The notes under the pieces: generated by a model
Told to the model about the DNA's origin: nothing
The model's input: the letters and a program-made list of their open reading frames with translations, nothing else
The model's database searches: none
Source: Knufia peltigerae
Lineage: Eukaryota; Ascomycota; Eurotiomycetes; Chaetothyriales; Trichomeriaceae
NCBI GenBank assembly: GCA_030247855.1
Contig: JAPDRN010000035.1
Span: forward strand, 4,051-68,050
DNA: 64,000 nt
Reading direction: 5' to 3'
Translations under genes and position numbers: made by a program
Part shown: piece after piece, positions 48,334 through 58,916 of the stretch
How positions within the stretch are numbered: the stretch's first letter is position 1
How the letters are laid out: every line of letters begins with the position of its first letter

Positions 48334-49516
48334 ATGTTCTCTCGCCTCTCCCAACTCGCACGACACCTCTCTCGTCCTCTACCCAACTACGCGCATCGTT
48401 CCGCGGCCGCATCGCCTGCGATCTTGTCCTCGAAGATGACATCATCATCCACATCAATACAGCAGAAGAAAATGATACACACAGCGGGTTGCATAATCAT
48501 AGGCGACGAGGTGTTGGGTGGAAAGGCAAGTACCTGCAATGCAATGCCGGAATGGGGGATTCTGCGTCGTTGAGAGAGAAGCGTTCCAGTGGTTGCTGTT
48601 TGCTGACGAAATATGTTGCCGGGTTTGCGCAGACAGTCGACACGAACAGCGCGTATCTTGCAAAGTTTTGCTTTTCACTGGGCATACAATTGAAGAGAGT
48701 GGAAGTGATTGCGGACGACGAAGATGAAATAATAGAAGCCGCCAGGCGCATGTCCAAGAATTATGATTTTGTGGTTACGAGTGGCGGCATTGGTCCTACG
48801 TATGTCTTTCCCACGACACGCCGCACCTCTGAACACGGGCATCGCTCACACACAGAGGTCACCCCTCTCTCCGCAGACACGATGACATAACGTACCAGTC
48901 AATAGCGAAGGCATTCAATCTCGAATTAAAACTCCACGAACCGACCGTGGCCAAGATGAAGAAGTTTTCAAGACCTCACAAGTCACAACCGAATTTCGAT
49001 TGGGATAAACCGTCGGCGGCGTTGACGGCCAAGTTAAGAATGGCTCAACTACCCATCGACCCAAGACTCCCAGAAGAGGACCAGGTTTTGTATGTCAAGG
49101 AGGATCTGTGGGTCCCCATTTCCGTGGTCAATGGAAACATTCACATCTTGCCCGGTGTGCCCAGGTTATTTGAGGCGTTGCTGGAAGGCATGAAGCCGAG
49201 GATCATGCCTCTTTTGAAAGACCCGGAGGGAAAGGGAACGTATCGGATGCTCTTCAGCACGCCCTTGGCCGAGAGCGCCGTGGCAGAGTACCTCACGAGC
49301 CTTGCCGCGAAAGTCGAGCCGAAGGGTATCAAGGTAGGGAGCTATCCTCGCTGGGGCAAAGGCAGGAACATCGTGACCTTGGTCGGAATCGACCGAGACT
49401 ACATGGACTCGCTGGAGGCCGAGGTTGCCGAGGGAGTTAAAGGTCGAAGGGTTCAGGTGGAGGGAGAAGATGACACTGACGATGAGACGGATCCCAAAAA
49501 GGACAAAGATGCGTGA
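48334..49516 (+). CDS. Molybdopterin-binding (MoCF/CinA-type) domain protein
   Basis: Proposed exons 48334-48525, 48633-48799, 48877-49516, giving 332 aa. The N-terminus MFSRLSQLARHLSRPLPNYA is Arg-rich without acids and looks like a mitochondrial presequence; a downstream ATG in SSKMTSSS could give a cytosolic form. The MoCF_biosynth domain follows: GCIIIGDEVLGGK joined to TVDTNSAYLAKFCFSLGIQL, VEVIADDEDEIIEAARRM, VVTSGGIGPT joined to HDDITYQSIAKAF, then LPGVPRLFEALLEGM. This is the fold shared by CinA and the N-terminal domain of human FAD synthase. No FAD synthase (PAPS reductase-like) domain follows, and the tail is acidic (EGEDDTDDETDPKKD). Function in fungi is unclear; it may act on nucleotide or flavin by-products. 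The first intron appears to use a GC donor. Confidence 0.85.
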
Positions 49517-52500
49517 TGAAGAATATAGTCTGTATATTCATCCGTACCTTTTTCTCTGTCACCAACATCTACAAAAGATACACTGTTGAAAATTTTACTG
49601 TATAAACCCTTATTTGGAAAGGTCCTACAAGACTGTTGATTATGCATGTGCCTTGGTACCTGCATCGGCCACCAGGAACTTTTCCCATTCGAACTTGCGA
49701 CTGTAGAGGCATAGCGCTGTGCCACTTTGCATGGGTTGAATATCAAGTGGTCGTGACGGTACGGAGTATGAGGTGCACTAAAGTCAAGACCAGGGGGTTG
49801 AAGTGTTCACATATCGAGATCACAAAACGTCGTGGCATGTTTGTGCGACCGAGAGGCCGATGAAGGTCTTTGTTATTTTGATATTTTATGATGACACCTG
49901 CTGTACAGTAAGTACGAGGAGTACCTCTTCTTGTATCCATACCGATAGTACCCGATGTACTCCGTATGGAGACTGCCCTTACGACTCTACCCACACAAGT
50001 CAAGGGCAAAGAACTTCCAGAATGTTACCTTGGAAGAAATGTTACCCTAGTTCGAGCAGTATGTAAACATGACGACGCTCTCACGCAACCGTGATACTGT
50101 AGCAACGGAAGATCGCAACAACATTATGTACGAGTTACTGTACCCTATAAAGATAACAGCAAGATTCTCTACAGTAATTTTCTTGTTCTCGTGGGGATGA
50201 TCTTCATGCTTCATATCGCTAAAAGCCAACGATCATCGTCAGAGACCGTGCGGGATTCGTAACCTCGTACGCCATGCTCAAAACGCGTTGCCCCGTTGCA
50301 GATCCAACCCAGCGCGAGCACATAAGACCACACCCTCTTTCTCAGAACACCTGGTTTAAAGTACTGTACAGTACTTTTTCGCAGAGTGGTTCGAAGGAAA
50401 AAGGGTCGAAGCGCGTGTGTCAATAATAATTCGTGGTTCCAGATGCTTATCGGAAGACAGCGAAAGACAGAGTGCAAACCCCCTTTCCTTGCTCTTTCCA
50501 GCACATGACAAGAGAAGCCCCGAGGAATGCTACAATATGTACTCCGTAGACGAGCGATACTCCGTCCCTTGTATTGTACTCGTACCCGTTTCCCGCGCCA
50601 TCGCTCCAAGACCTAGATATTTTAAGCGCGGGACTAGGTTCGAGCAGGCAGGACCGGCGTGAAGGACGGACGTGATCAAGTCGTGTGGTGTCGAATCAAA
50701 GGCCATACTCGACTTCTCCGACTGGCATGGCGTTAACAGACAGTTCTATGAACACCACCCAGACGGGTATCAGATGGAACCGCCTACCCGGGTTTCTCAC
50801 GGTGGAACCTTTTTTTTTGTTCCTGTGAATAGTTTGATGGGCTCGAAGATCGCCTGCCGTGCAGAGTCACCTCGTCATGACTGAGGAATGGAGAGAATTT
50901 CTATGCTAGCAGGACTTCGTACATGTGCTGATAGGTCTACGGGTTCGCAAGAAAAAAGCGTGCTGCTCATTCGGATCCGTCGTTCGACTTGCCCCCCCCC
51001 GCGAGTATCCCAATCGAGACGGGCGGCTCGATGACCCTAAGTTCCAGAGCAGTCCAGGTGCATCTGAAAGTGTGGTCTCCTGATGAGTTGTGCAACCGAT
51101 GACATGGGGGGAGCAGTGCACAATGTGTGTGTGTGGCGCCTGGCACACGACCGAGCTCCGTCGTTTGTGTATGTAACGCGTGTTGGAGGACGGCGAAAGA
51201 GAAGAGAGTTACTTTGGTCATGTCTGTACATACAGTAAGGTAAGGTAGGGATTCTTTGGGAAGGGGAAAAAGCCCAGCAGCTAGGAAAAATGTCAAGGCA
51301 CCCTGGGATTTTGGCTGGATGGGGGATAGGGGGCGCACCTAAGGCTGGACTAGAGTCGAAATAATCCCCGTCAACAAGGGGGGGAGCGGGAAGATGGATG
51401 GATGGCAGCTTCACTAAGCCACTAACTGACCTGGGCTCCGTAAAGGATATGTCAGGAAGGGCCAGGTAGGGCCAAGGTTAGGGATGGGTAGGGGTGCTAA
51501 GGAGTGGCCCAGGGCACCACGGAGCAGGCCTAGTGAGCCTAGCACGGTTAGCACCCCCTCCAGCAAGTTCTTCGGTTTGCACATGTATGTCTAGTACTCG
51601 TAGGTACAAGTACAGGGCGAGAGGTAGCGGAGTACGGAGTACATACTCCATCTAAAAAGGACTCACTGGCGTGACTTGACTGGCACTTCCGAGCCTCGCT
51701 GTTGGTTTATTTTCAGGGTAGCGAGGGCCCTGTGGTGAGCCCTCTCAACTACTCCGTACCTACTATTTCCCTCCCTGCGCTTACTCCGTATGAATTGTCT
51801 GAACTTCTTTACTCCGTATCCCTCTTGCTAGAACCTCTCCATTGGATCCCATTGCGTCGTCGTTTCAGCAATCACCAGGTCTTACGTCCAACGTCCAAAC
51901 GTCTGTTCCTCCATCTTGGCCAATTATCTACGAGTACCTTTGCTTGCAAGTCGGATTCTGGAGAAGCCATTCCGCAGTTTTTAGAAGTGACTGGGGCCGG
52001 ACCACTAACAAAGTGCACTGCTTCCCCTTGACATCTCTCTGACGCCTCAGCCTGCGCATACACCTTTGCTGCTGTCAATCTACACTTCACCAGCAGACCC
52101 AAATCCCAGATTCTGCTCCTTCCGTGCGTCAATCGCGCAAAGTCAGTGCTTTTGCTTGCAGGAGCTGTCGCAGCACCCTCTCGTCGTCGACCTTTTGCAC
52201 TTCGAAACTCATCCGAACCCCAAGTTTCACCTCACTCTCACCCTCGTTCTCTCGCAACTCACCGAAGGCGCTGACCCTGCTTCTGCGACCACTGCGTCTG
52301 TCAAATACATCCTAGTCATCGCATCTCCAGCCCTACGGCTATCTCGCCCCCTAGACTGCTAGTGCTCGTCAAAAGTCCTGGGCGCTCAGGGTTTCTTCAT
52401 TGCGACTCCGATCCTTCCCTACCTAGTCTCCTTCCAAGCCCGAACGCTCTCGGACTATCTGTCTCAGGCGTGATTCATACCGAGACAAGCACTTGTCTGA

Positions 52501-52527
52501 ATTTGATTCAGACCATAGTCGCCTGCG
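49517..52527. other. Long gene-free region upstream of rasA
   Basis: About 3.0 kb without a supported gene. It contains seven exact TACTCCGTA/TACGGAGTA words (49760, 49958, 50540, 51633, 51750, 51782, 51810), a 20-base perfect palindrome (50358-50377), a C run near 50991, and G-rich repeats of GTAGGG/AGGGTAGGG type near 51465-51500. The last several hundred bases (about 51830-52527) are C/T-rich and probably the rasA leader. Short plus-strand frames there start at non-ATG codons or have no family match. Confidence 0.6.
50358..50377. repeat. 20-base perfect palindrome
   Basis: AAAGTACTGTACAGTACTTT is self-complementary over all 20 bases with no spacer. It could form a cruciform or bind a dimeric protein. 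No neighbouring gene within about 800 bases makes a role obvious. Confidence 0.5.
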
Positions 52528-53293
52528 ATGGCTTCAAAGGTTGGTGATCTGGACTGCTCAATCTTCCCTCCTTCTCAAAATCCATGGCTAAGCTAACCTC
52601 TTCCCTGCAGTTCCTGCGAGAATACAAACTGGTGGTAGTAGGAGGGGGAGGTGTGGGAAAATCATGCTTAACCATACAACTCATACAAAGTCACTTTGTT
52701 GATGAATATGACCCAACAATTGAAGGTGCGCATATTGCGATTATGGGAACAAGGCGACATCCACTGACATGACGGCAGACTCATACCGCAAGCAATGCAT
52801 GATCGATGACGAAGTCGCCCTCCTTGATGTCCTAGACACGGCCGGCCAAGAGGAATATTCTGCCATGAGAGAACAGTACATGAGGACAGGCGAAGGCTTC
52901 CTGCTCGTCTATTCCATAACGTCACGACAGTCCTTTGAAGAGATCATGACCTTCCAACAACAGATTCTACGCGTCAAAGATAAAGATTACTTTCCCATTA
53001 TCCTTGTGGGCAACAAGTGTGATTTGGAGGGAGAACGAGCAGTATCCAGAGAAGAAGGCGCACAACTGGCACAACAATTTGGATGCAAGTTCATTGAAAC
53101 ATCGGCCAAATCACGAATAAACGTCGACAATGCATTCTATGATCTCGTACGAGAAATCAGAAGATACAACCGCGAAATGTCAGGGTACTCCGGTGGCGCG
53201 CCTCCTCTCGGCGGCCACGGACCTGGCCAGAAGTTCGAGGTTGACAACCAGTCGGATGGCGCGGGGTGCTGCAGCAGATGTGTAGTGATGTGA
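52528..53293 (+). CDS. rasA: Ras GTPase, RasA/Ras1 type
   Basis: Three exons, 52528-52539, 52611-52725 and 52779-53293, giving 213 aa. The first exon encodes only MASK; FLREYKLVVVGGGGVGKSCL follows, as in Aspergillus RasA. It is a membrane-bound switch for polarised growth, germination and cAMP/MAPK signalling. All motifs are intact: P-loop GGGGVGKS (Gly17 corresponds to H-Ras Gly12), effector YDPTIEDSYRKQ, DTAGQEEYSAMRE (Gln66 equals Gln61), NKCD and ETSAKS. The hypervariable tail is Gly/Pro-rich and ends CCSRCVVM, with a CaaX box (CVVM) for farnesylation and upstream cysteines for palmitoylation. Introns are 71 and 53 nt. A downstream ATG at 52584 lies inside intron 1 and should not be used as the start. 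Confidence 0.96.
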
Positions 53294-54046
53294 AGAACAT
53301 GGCGATGCAGACGATTAAAAAAAAGTTGAAAATATTGCTGAGCCTTTTCCACCAGCTCGGAGTTGAGAGCGTGACTCTATGGCGCCATGTTGAACGGATT
53401 GACTGGGTTTGGTTTGCACTTTGGGGAGCGCCTAAAAAAGAAGGTCTTTTGCGAATCAAGAATTGAACAGGCTTGCACTTCGAAGGAAAATGGACCTGGC
53501 ATTTTGTTATTGGAATGGGCAGTCATAGAAAGCTGCCAAATGCGTATTTGATTCTCTTGGGTGTGTGGGGAGAGAGTCTTGCTGTGTTCATCAGAAAAGT
53601 GGCTCGGAAGCAATTCTTTGCAGACATTAGGCGCACTATTCCAGGACAGAATTTTATATACTCTTACGTGTTAATTTTACCAGCATTCTGTTTCCGAATT
53701 TCTGTTCGTTGTAGATGGAGTGAGGCTCAAAGCCAAGATTTCGACCTGGTGATGTTTGTTTACTTGTTTTGGCGACTCTCCGACTGCTTGATTGATCAAC
53801 ATTGACGATCTTTGGCACTCCCACGACTTCAGGCGTAGATTTGGTACAGACGTGAAGCTGCAGGCCAAGCCATGCCATGTGATTCAATTGTTCGGAGGGT
53901 GCAGTTCATTGAACAGTCAAATCAGGCACATTAACTGCTTTCGACCAAAGTCTATCACGACAAATGCAGTGCCTCAGAGGTGACCTGGGCGCATCTTCTC
54001 ATTTCACCTGTCGATTACTTACTCCGACGCTTTCCTAACCGGCACC
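53294..54046. other. Intergenic, rasA to HNT3
   Basis: About 750 bases, AT-rich near the rasA 3' end. No supported gene. Confidence 0.6.
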
Positions 54047-54859
54047 ATGGAAGAAGAGATAGCTTCTGAGGCCAAGGCTTCAATCGGTAAGCGTGATGCA
54101 TTTTCCGAATTGATGTCGCCCAGAGTCAAACGGTCAAAACCCGAGCAGCCGTCGTCGAAGGCTACTGGGGGAAAGCACAGCGGCAGAAATCCCTACGACC
54201 CTCGCAATGGTCTGCTGGTGTACATTTTGGATCCGATCAAATACGCACCGAATGTTGTCATCACTTACAACGAGCGAGTCGTTCTGATCCGTGACGCATT
54301 CCCCAAGGCGACGGTCCATCTGTTGTTACTACCAAGGGATCCAGACAAAAGAGACATGCACCCACGAGACGCTCTGAACGATCTGGAGTTTCTGGGGATG
54401 GTCAAGACCGAAGCTGCGGAAGCCTTGGAGTTGGCGGCGTCCGAACTGTCGCGTCAACTCGGCCCCTACTCTGAATCTTGTAAAGAGCGCGTCGCCGCGA
54501 TGGAGAGCGACGAGATACCCGACGAGCTTCCTCCCGGCAGAGACTTTGCGAAAGAGTTCAAAATCGGCATACACGCCCATCCCTCCATGCACCATCTCCA
54601 CGTCCACATCATCAGTCGGGACATGCACTCTGATCGTTTAAAACATCAAAAACACTACAACAGCTTCAACACGGACTTTTTCATCCCACTCGAGGACTTT
54701 CCCTTGGCGGAAAACGATGTGAGGCGGAACACGAGTTACCAGAATGGCAACCTGAAGAAAGAGTACAAATGCTGGCGATGTGGGAAGTTGTTCGGAAACA
54801 AGTTTCAACAGCTCAAGGCCCATCTTGAGGAAGAGTTTCTCGCTTGGAGGAAGATATAA
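54047..54859 (+). CDS. HNT3: Aprataxin-type DNA adenylate hydrolase Hnt3
   Basis: A 270-aa single-exon protein that removes 5'-AMP from abortive DNA-ligation ends in the nucleus. It has a disordered basic N-terminus (PRVKRSKPEQ, a possible nuclear signal), then a HIT domain whose histidine triad is H183-L-H185-V-H187-I-I in SMHHLHVHIISRDMHSD. The C-terminal zinc finger is C242-x2-C245-x13-H259-x3-E263. This C2HE ligand set, with Glu in the last position, is the one described for Schizosaccharomyces pombe aprataxin rather than the C2H2 of the human enzyme. No FHA domain is present, as in yeasts. All catalytic residues are intact. Confidence 0.94.
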   Translation: MEEEIASEAKASIGKRDAFSELMSPRVKRSKPEQPSSKATGGKHSGRNPYDPRNGLLVYILDPIKYAPNVVITYNERVVLIRDAFPKATVHLLLLPRDPDKRDMHPRDALNDLEFLGMVKTEAAEALELAASELSRQLGPYSESCKERVAAMESDEIPDELPPGRDFAKEFKIGIHAHPSMHHLHVHIISRDMHSDRLKHQKHYNSFNTDFFIPLEDFPLAENDVRRNTSYQNGNLKKEYKCWRCGKLFGNKFQQLKAHLEEEFLAWRKI

Positions 54860-54913
54860 GCAAACTCTCTCGAGCCCGACCATGATCTCTGTCTGTTTCA
54901 TCATCACTATCAC

Positions 54914-56158
54914 TCAATCCCTTCTTCGTTCTCGACTCAGGTCTCGCAGTCGGGATGAGTCTCGCCCACCACCTTCCACGTAACTATTTCTTCGGGCACG
55001 GTTGGAATTGATAGGCTCAACGTATTCAACCCCATCTCGTCTACCGCCATCCTTCACATCGACATATATTCTTCCAGGTTGGACCACCTCATATTCGAAT
55101 CGGGGTTGAGAACTTCTTCGTCGGGCCGTGTTGCTTGTGTCCGCATTTCGGGACGTCGTCTCTTGTCCAGGCCTGGGTCTCACCACTTCCCTCTTTTCGA
55201 CTTCTTTAAATCGAAATCCGCCCCCTCCGTCAGCTCCGCGGCGGTTTGAAGCTCTCACACTGCCGGGTCTCGAGACTGCACTGGCCCTACGGTTCGTGAA
55301 ACCACCGCCCCCTCCACGGCCATCGTCGCTACTGCCGGAGCTATTACCTCCACGTCTCCGACTTTCCCCACCATTGCCACCTCGTCGATCAAGTATCGCT
55401 AGGCACCGTTTTACCAATTCGTCTGCTTCAAAGGCGTCCCTTTCGATCCTACGAATCTGGAGCCGCTGGACCTGGTCGAGCATATTGACGACGGACGACT
55501 GAGTTTGCCACCTGGTCATGATGGTCACATTAGTTCAAACTTGTGCTGGTCAAATCGGTGGCTATGCCATACCAGATGAATCGGTGAACGAAATCAGTTC
55601 TGTAATATCGGTCCGTTCCAGGAGCTACACCCGCCTCGGCCATACCGATTCGATTGGTCATTTGTTTCTCGTTCGAACTCGGTCTCGCGGAGGGTTTCTC
55701 GTCGACATCACTCTCCCCCCACCAGTCACCTCTTTGGACCTTTTCGGCTCGGACCGGATTTCTGATGAGGAAGGGGCGTTCTATGTTGCGAAACTGCTGC
55801 CACATGCCGTTGAGGGTGCTTTCCAGGAGTTCAGCTACCTCGCGAGCCTTGCGCCTCGAGCGAGTCCTTCGCCCTCTGGGAAAGACAGAATATGGGTCGC
55901 CTTCTCGGGCACGTTGTCGAAGCAGGGCTTGTTCCGCCTGGATCTCTTGACGCAGGTTGCCGAGCATGATCGGTATGAGCGTGTCCGCATTACGCATGGT
56001 TGATATCAGGTCGCGATAGACGCCTTGACACCGGTTACAAACTTGTTGTTGGGCGAGGGGAGGGGCACGGGAAATCATGACCAACCTAGTAATGTAGCAA
56101 GTGTTATCCCGAAAGATATGAAACCAATGATTTGGGAAGCCAGTGCTATAGTCGTCAT
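54914..56158 (-). CDS. Uncharacterised fungal protein with N-terminal membrane segment
   Basis: Proposed exons 56158-56086, 56023-55573 and 55511-54914 (introns 62 and 61 nt), giving 373 aa. The first exon encodes MTTIALASQIIGFISFGITL ATLLG, a single hydrophobic segment. It splices to VYRDLISTMRNADTLIPIM, a helical region with LRQEIQAEQALLRQRARE, a basic patch (RGRRTRSRRKAREVAELLES) and aromatic WGESD. The C-terminal half is helical (MLDQVQRLQIRRIERDAFEA) and then low-complexity Gly/Arg/Ser-rich. This architecture recurs in filamentous fungi, but I know no function for it. A membrane-anchored protein with a coiled-coil body and disordered tail is what the sequence shows. It converges on HNT3 with only 54 bases between stops. 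Confidence 0.65.
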
Positions 56159-57841
56159 GTTTTGTGTGAGTGATGGAACACTCTCATGAGCGCCTCGTTG
56201 TTACTTCCCCCAGGCCTGGATGGTTGTCATTGGTAAGTTTTCAAAAAGCTAGGTAACGAAGTTATACGGTGATGAAGAAATACGACATTGAAAGTCACTC
56301 GTAAGAAGATGTCGAAAGCACCAAAAGATTAAACATATCCTTCCAACAAGCTGATCTTGAGCATCAGCGAGAATATGACATTGGGCGATTCTACCAAACA
56401 AGGGAATGTAGCGTATTGCTGAATCATACTCTCTGTGCGGGCGCGGATCAAATCTGCAGCTTACAGTAATACTACTTCACTCCATGGGATCACAACAAAA
56501 TCAGGTAGTTAGCTCCCCGTCGAGAGCCTTAATTCCCTTACCAGGGGGGTGGTTTGCTTGAAATTGGAGGGCTGGGAAAGATGTAAGCTTTCCGCGTAGA
56601 TCCGAGTAGAGAGATCCTCGGAACAACAAGGCTCCATTTATTGCAAGGGTACGGAGTACTATCTTCGGGTTAGGCCATTGTCCTTGCTACTGGGCAAAGC
56701 GTGGTACACGTACTTTGACTGACACGCAAGTTCAGGTCTTCCATGATCCCAAGGTGAGATTTCCTATTTGTTAGGGAACTGACATCCTCCCTCCCCTTGG
56801 TGGGTTGGTTCCCATACGGTCATGGACACCTTTTCGAGCCATGACGCATTTGAAAATTAATCACAATACGGTAACATCGATTGCCCGTGTTGATATAATA
56901 CTTTGTACAATTACAACCGTTGGACGTTCCAATTCTATCTTGAGGTTTGGATGTTGATTCGAAAAGAAAAGAGGGAAAAGGAGATATATGTGGTCGAGAA
57001 GACGTTCAGGGCCAACGTGCTCAGCACGTTCGCCATGACCAAGTTCGCCCTGCCTCACTCATTCATGGAAGCGGTGTGATTGGGATGTAGGGGTGATGGT
57101 AGAGCTGTAAGATATGTCTCACCTATATTGGGTACTGTCGCAGCGTTGAAATATGATACAGGAGCTGTCAACATAAGACAACCACAAGACCATGTATCCA
57201 CAGCATAAAAACCCCAAAGCAAGTACTTGCACGATAAGTTGACATTCCATCACAGGACACCGAGGACTCCATGGACTAGGAAGCCGGTCAGGATTAAATC
57301 GATACAACAGCACGGTACACAACGTACCATTCAGTATATCAGTAGTCGTTGGCTGCAACATGAAGAGAGCCTATTGTGGTGATTCACAAAACTTGACAAG
57401 TTGATGCTGAGTCTGTAGATCGAAGCGCGTATATAAAACCGAATCTTATCAATATCTCCGCAAAAATCGCGTTTACTGCTCGCGCCATTCGAACGATATG
57501 CCCGTAACCACCTTCCTTTTTCCTACTATGGGGCAACATGTACTTCGCGCCTTATGGCGATTGCGCCGTTAAATAGCTGCTGTCGGAGTTTATTAGCTAG
57601 GTATAGATTTGAGCAGAAGGCAACAACATTATCTCGATCGCTAAGTAATCAGAGAGGTGACTCACTCATTTTCCGGTCACCTTGTTCCATTACTTTTCTA
57701 TCTCTTCGTCCCCAATGAAGGAGAGTTTCCCACGAATTCTGAATGACCACTTTTTGAAACACCTCACAACCTCACAAATACCACTGTCGGTTTACTCTAT
57801 CGAGACTGGGCTCGTTGTTTGGGCAAGACTCATACACCACA
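56159..57841. other. Divergent gene-free region, 1.7 kb
   Basis: No coding signal on either strand. TACGGAGTA occurs at 56650. GCCAACGTGCTCAGCACGTTCG near 57010-57032 contains an imperfect inverted repeat around AACGTGCTgAGCACGTT. Confidence 0.55.
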
Positions 57842-58504
57842 ATGTCCACGACAACTACGAATCTAAGTCCGGGCATCCACCTCATCGGCCCAACCACACC
57901 AGAAATCTCAACCATACTATCTAGCATAGTCCACCTGCACGCATCATGCATTCTGAACGACTACACCTTGGCCACATTCCTCCCACCACTCTCCCACGAT
58001 TTCATGAGTCAATGGTGGCAGGGCCAACTGGACGAAGTCACCGCCGGAAAGAGGCACATCATCATTCAAATCAGTGAAGTTTCGGATCGCAGTAGCAACA
58101 ACGACAAAGACGTCGCGGCACCTTGGTCGAGTGAAGGTCGCGACTGGCCTCTGTTGAAGAACGGACTCGAAGTTTCTGGTGTCGTGGCTCTATCTACGCC
58201 GTTCAGTCAGACCGGTCCGTTCAGGGCGGTCGTTCAGAAACTGTTCGTCTCGCCACTACATCGACAACGAGGCATCGCGAGACGGATGATGGTCAAGTTG
58301 GAAGAAGTGGCCTTGGCCCATGATCGGTGGAATCTCATGCTCGATACCACGGTTGGAAGTGCCGCCGAAGACGTCTACCCTAGGCTGGGGTATGAGAGAC
58401 TGGGTGTCGTCAGGGAGTACGGGTATAGTCCGAAGGATGGACGGCTGGTGGATGAAGTTTGGTTTTGGAAGGATCTCAGGAAACAACGCTTACAAGAGCG
58501 GTAG
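57842..58504 (+). CDS. GNAT-family N-acetyltransferase
   Basis: A 220-aa single-exon protein from ATG 57842 (MSTTTTNLSPGIHLIGPTTP). It has the GNAT core: a beta strand with GVVALSTPF, motif A VQKLFVSPLHRQRGIARRMM containing the R/Q-x-x-G-x-A acetyl-CoA loop (RQRGIA), then LMLDTTVGSAAEDVYPRLGY and a last strand. These are similar to small fungal and bacterial acetyltransferases with a Tyr-x-x-x-Gly-Tyr end. The substrate is unknown; an antibiotic-like or amino-acid substrate cannot be told apart from sequence. It is shorter than protein N-terminal acetyltransferase subunits and has no partner gene nearby. Confidence 0.85.
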   Translation: MSTTTTNLSPGIHLIGPTTPEISTILSSIVHLHASCILNDYTLATFLPPLSHDFMSQWWQGQLDEVTAGKRHIIIQISEVSDRSSNNDKDVAAPWSSEGRDWPLLKNGLEVSGVVALSTPFSQTGPFRAVVQKLFVSPLHRQRGIARRMMVKLEEVALAHDRWNLMLDTTVGSAAEDVYPRLGYERLGVVREYGYSPKDGRLVDEVWFWKDLRKQRLQER

Positions 58505-58916
58505 ACAAGATAGCAGAGTCTAGGGCTGGTGTCTCTGAGAAGGGGATAGCCCTTGCCTGAGATAGCACACGCCAGGACGGGGATCCTATGTATGCATAAG
58601 AGGCACGTTTGAAATATATCAGAGTAGAAAGCTAGAGTCATAGAACGTATTGGTACCTAGGTAGTTGCACAAAGACAATGTTTGTGGTGGTAGGCTATGG
58701 GGCAGCGAGGAAAAAGGGAGGCTACAAGGCTGAGCATACTTTTCAGTTCATTGGTCGGTCAGGTAGATGTTCACGTGCCGTGACTCCATAGTACAATTTT
58801 CGAGCTCTCAACCACCTGCGTTGTCTGAACATCAAAATCAACAATCACTGTACGGGACGTTTTCTCATCCTCCATTGTCCTGTTTCTCAGCGCTCATTTT
58901 GTTACTTCCTTTCGAG
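58505..58916. promoter_or_regulatory. Promoter of the mitochondrial uS12 gene
   Basis: About 410 bases. A CACGTG site lies at 58772-58777 (GTTCACGTGCCGTGAC), 140 bases before the ATG. The stretch just before the start is C/T-rich. Confidence 0.45.

Noticed and set aside
52584..52772. RasA start at the ATG at 52584
   Set aside because: It lies within intron 1; the upstream MASK exon gives the conserved RasA N-terminus.
57010..57032. Imperfect inverted repeat around AACGTGCT/AGCACGTT as a terminator
   Set aside because: Eukaryotic nuclear DNA does not use hairpin terminators, and no transcript end is known here.
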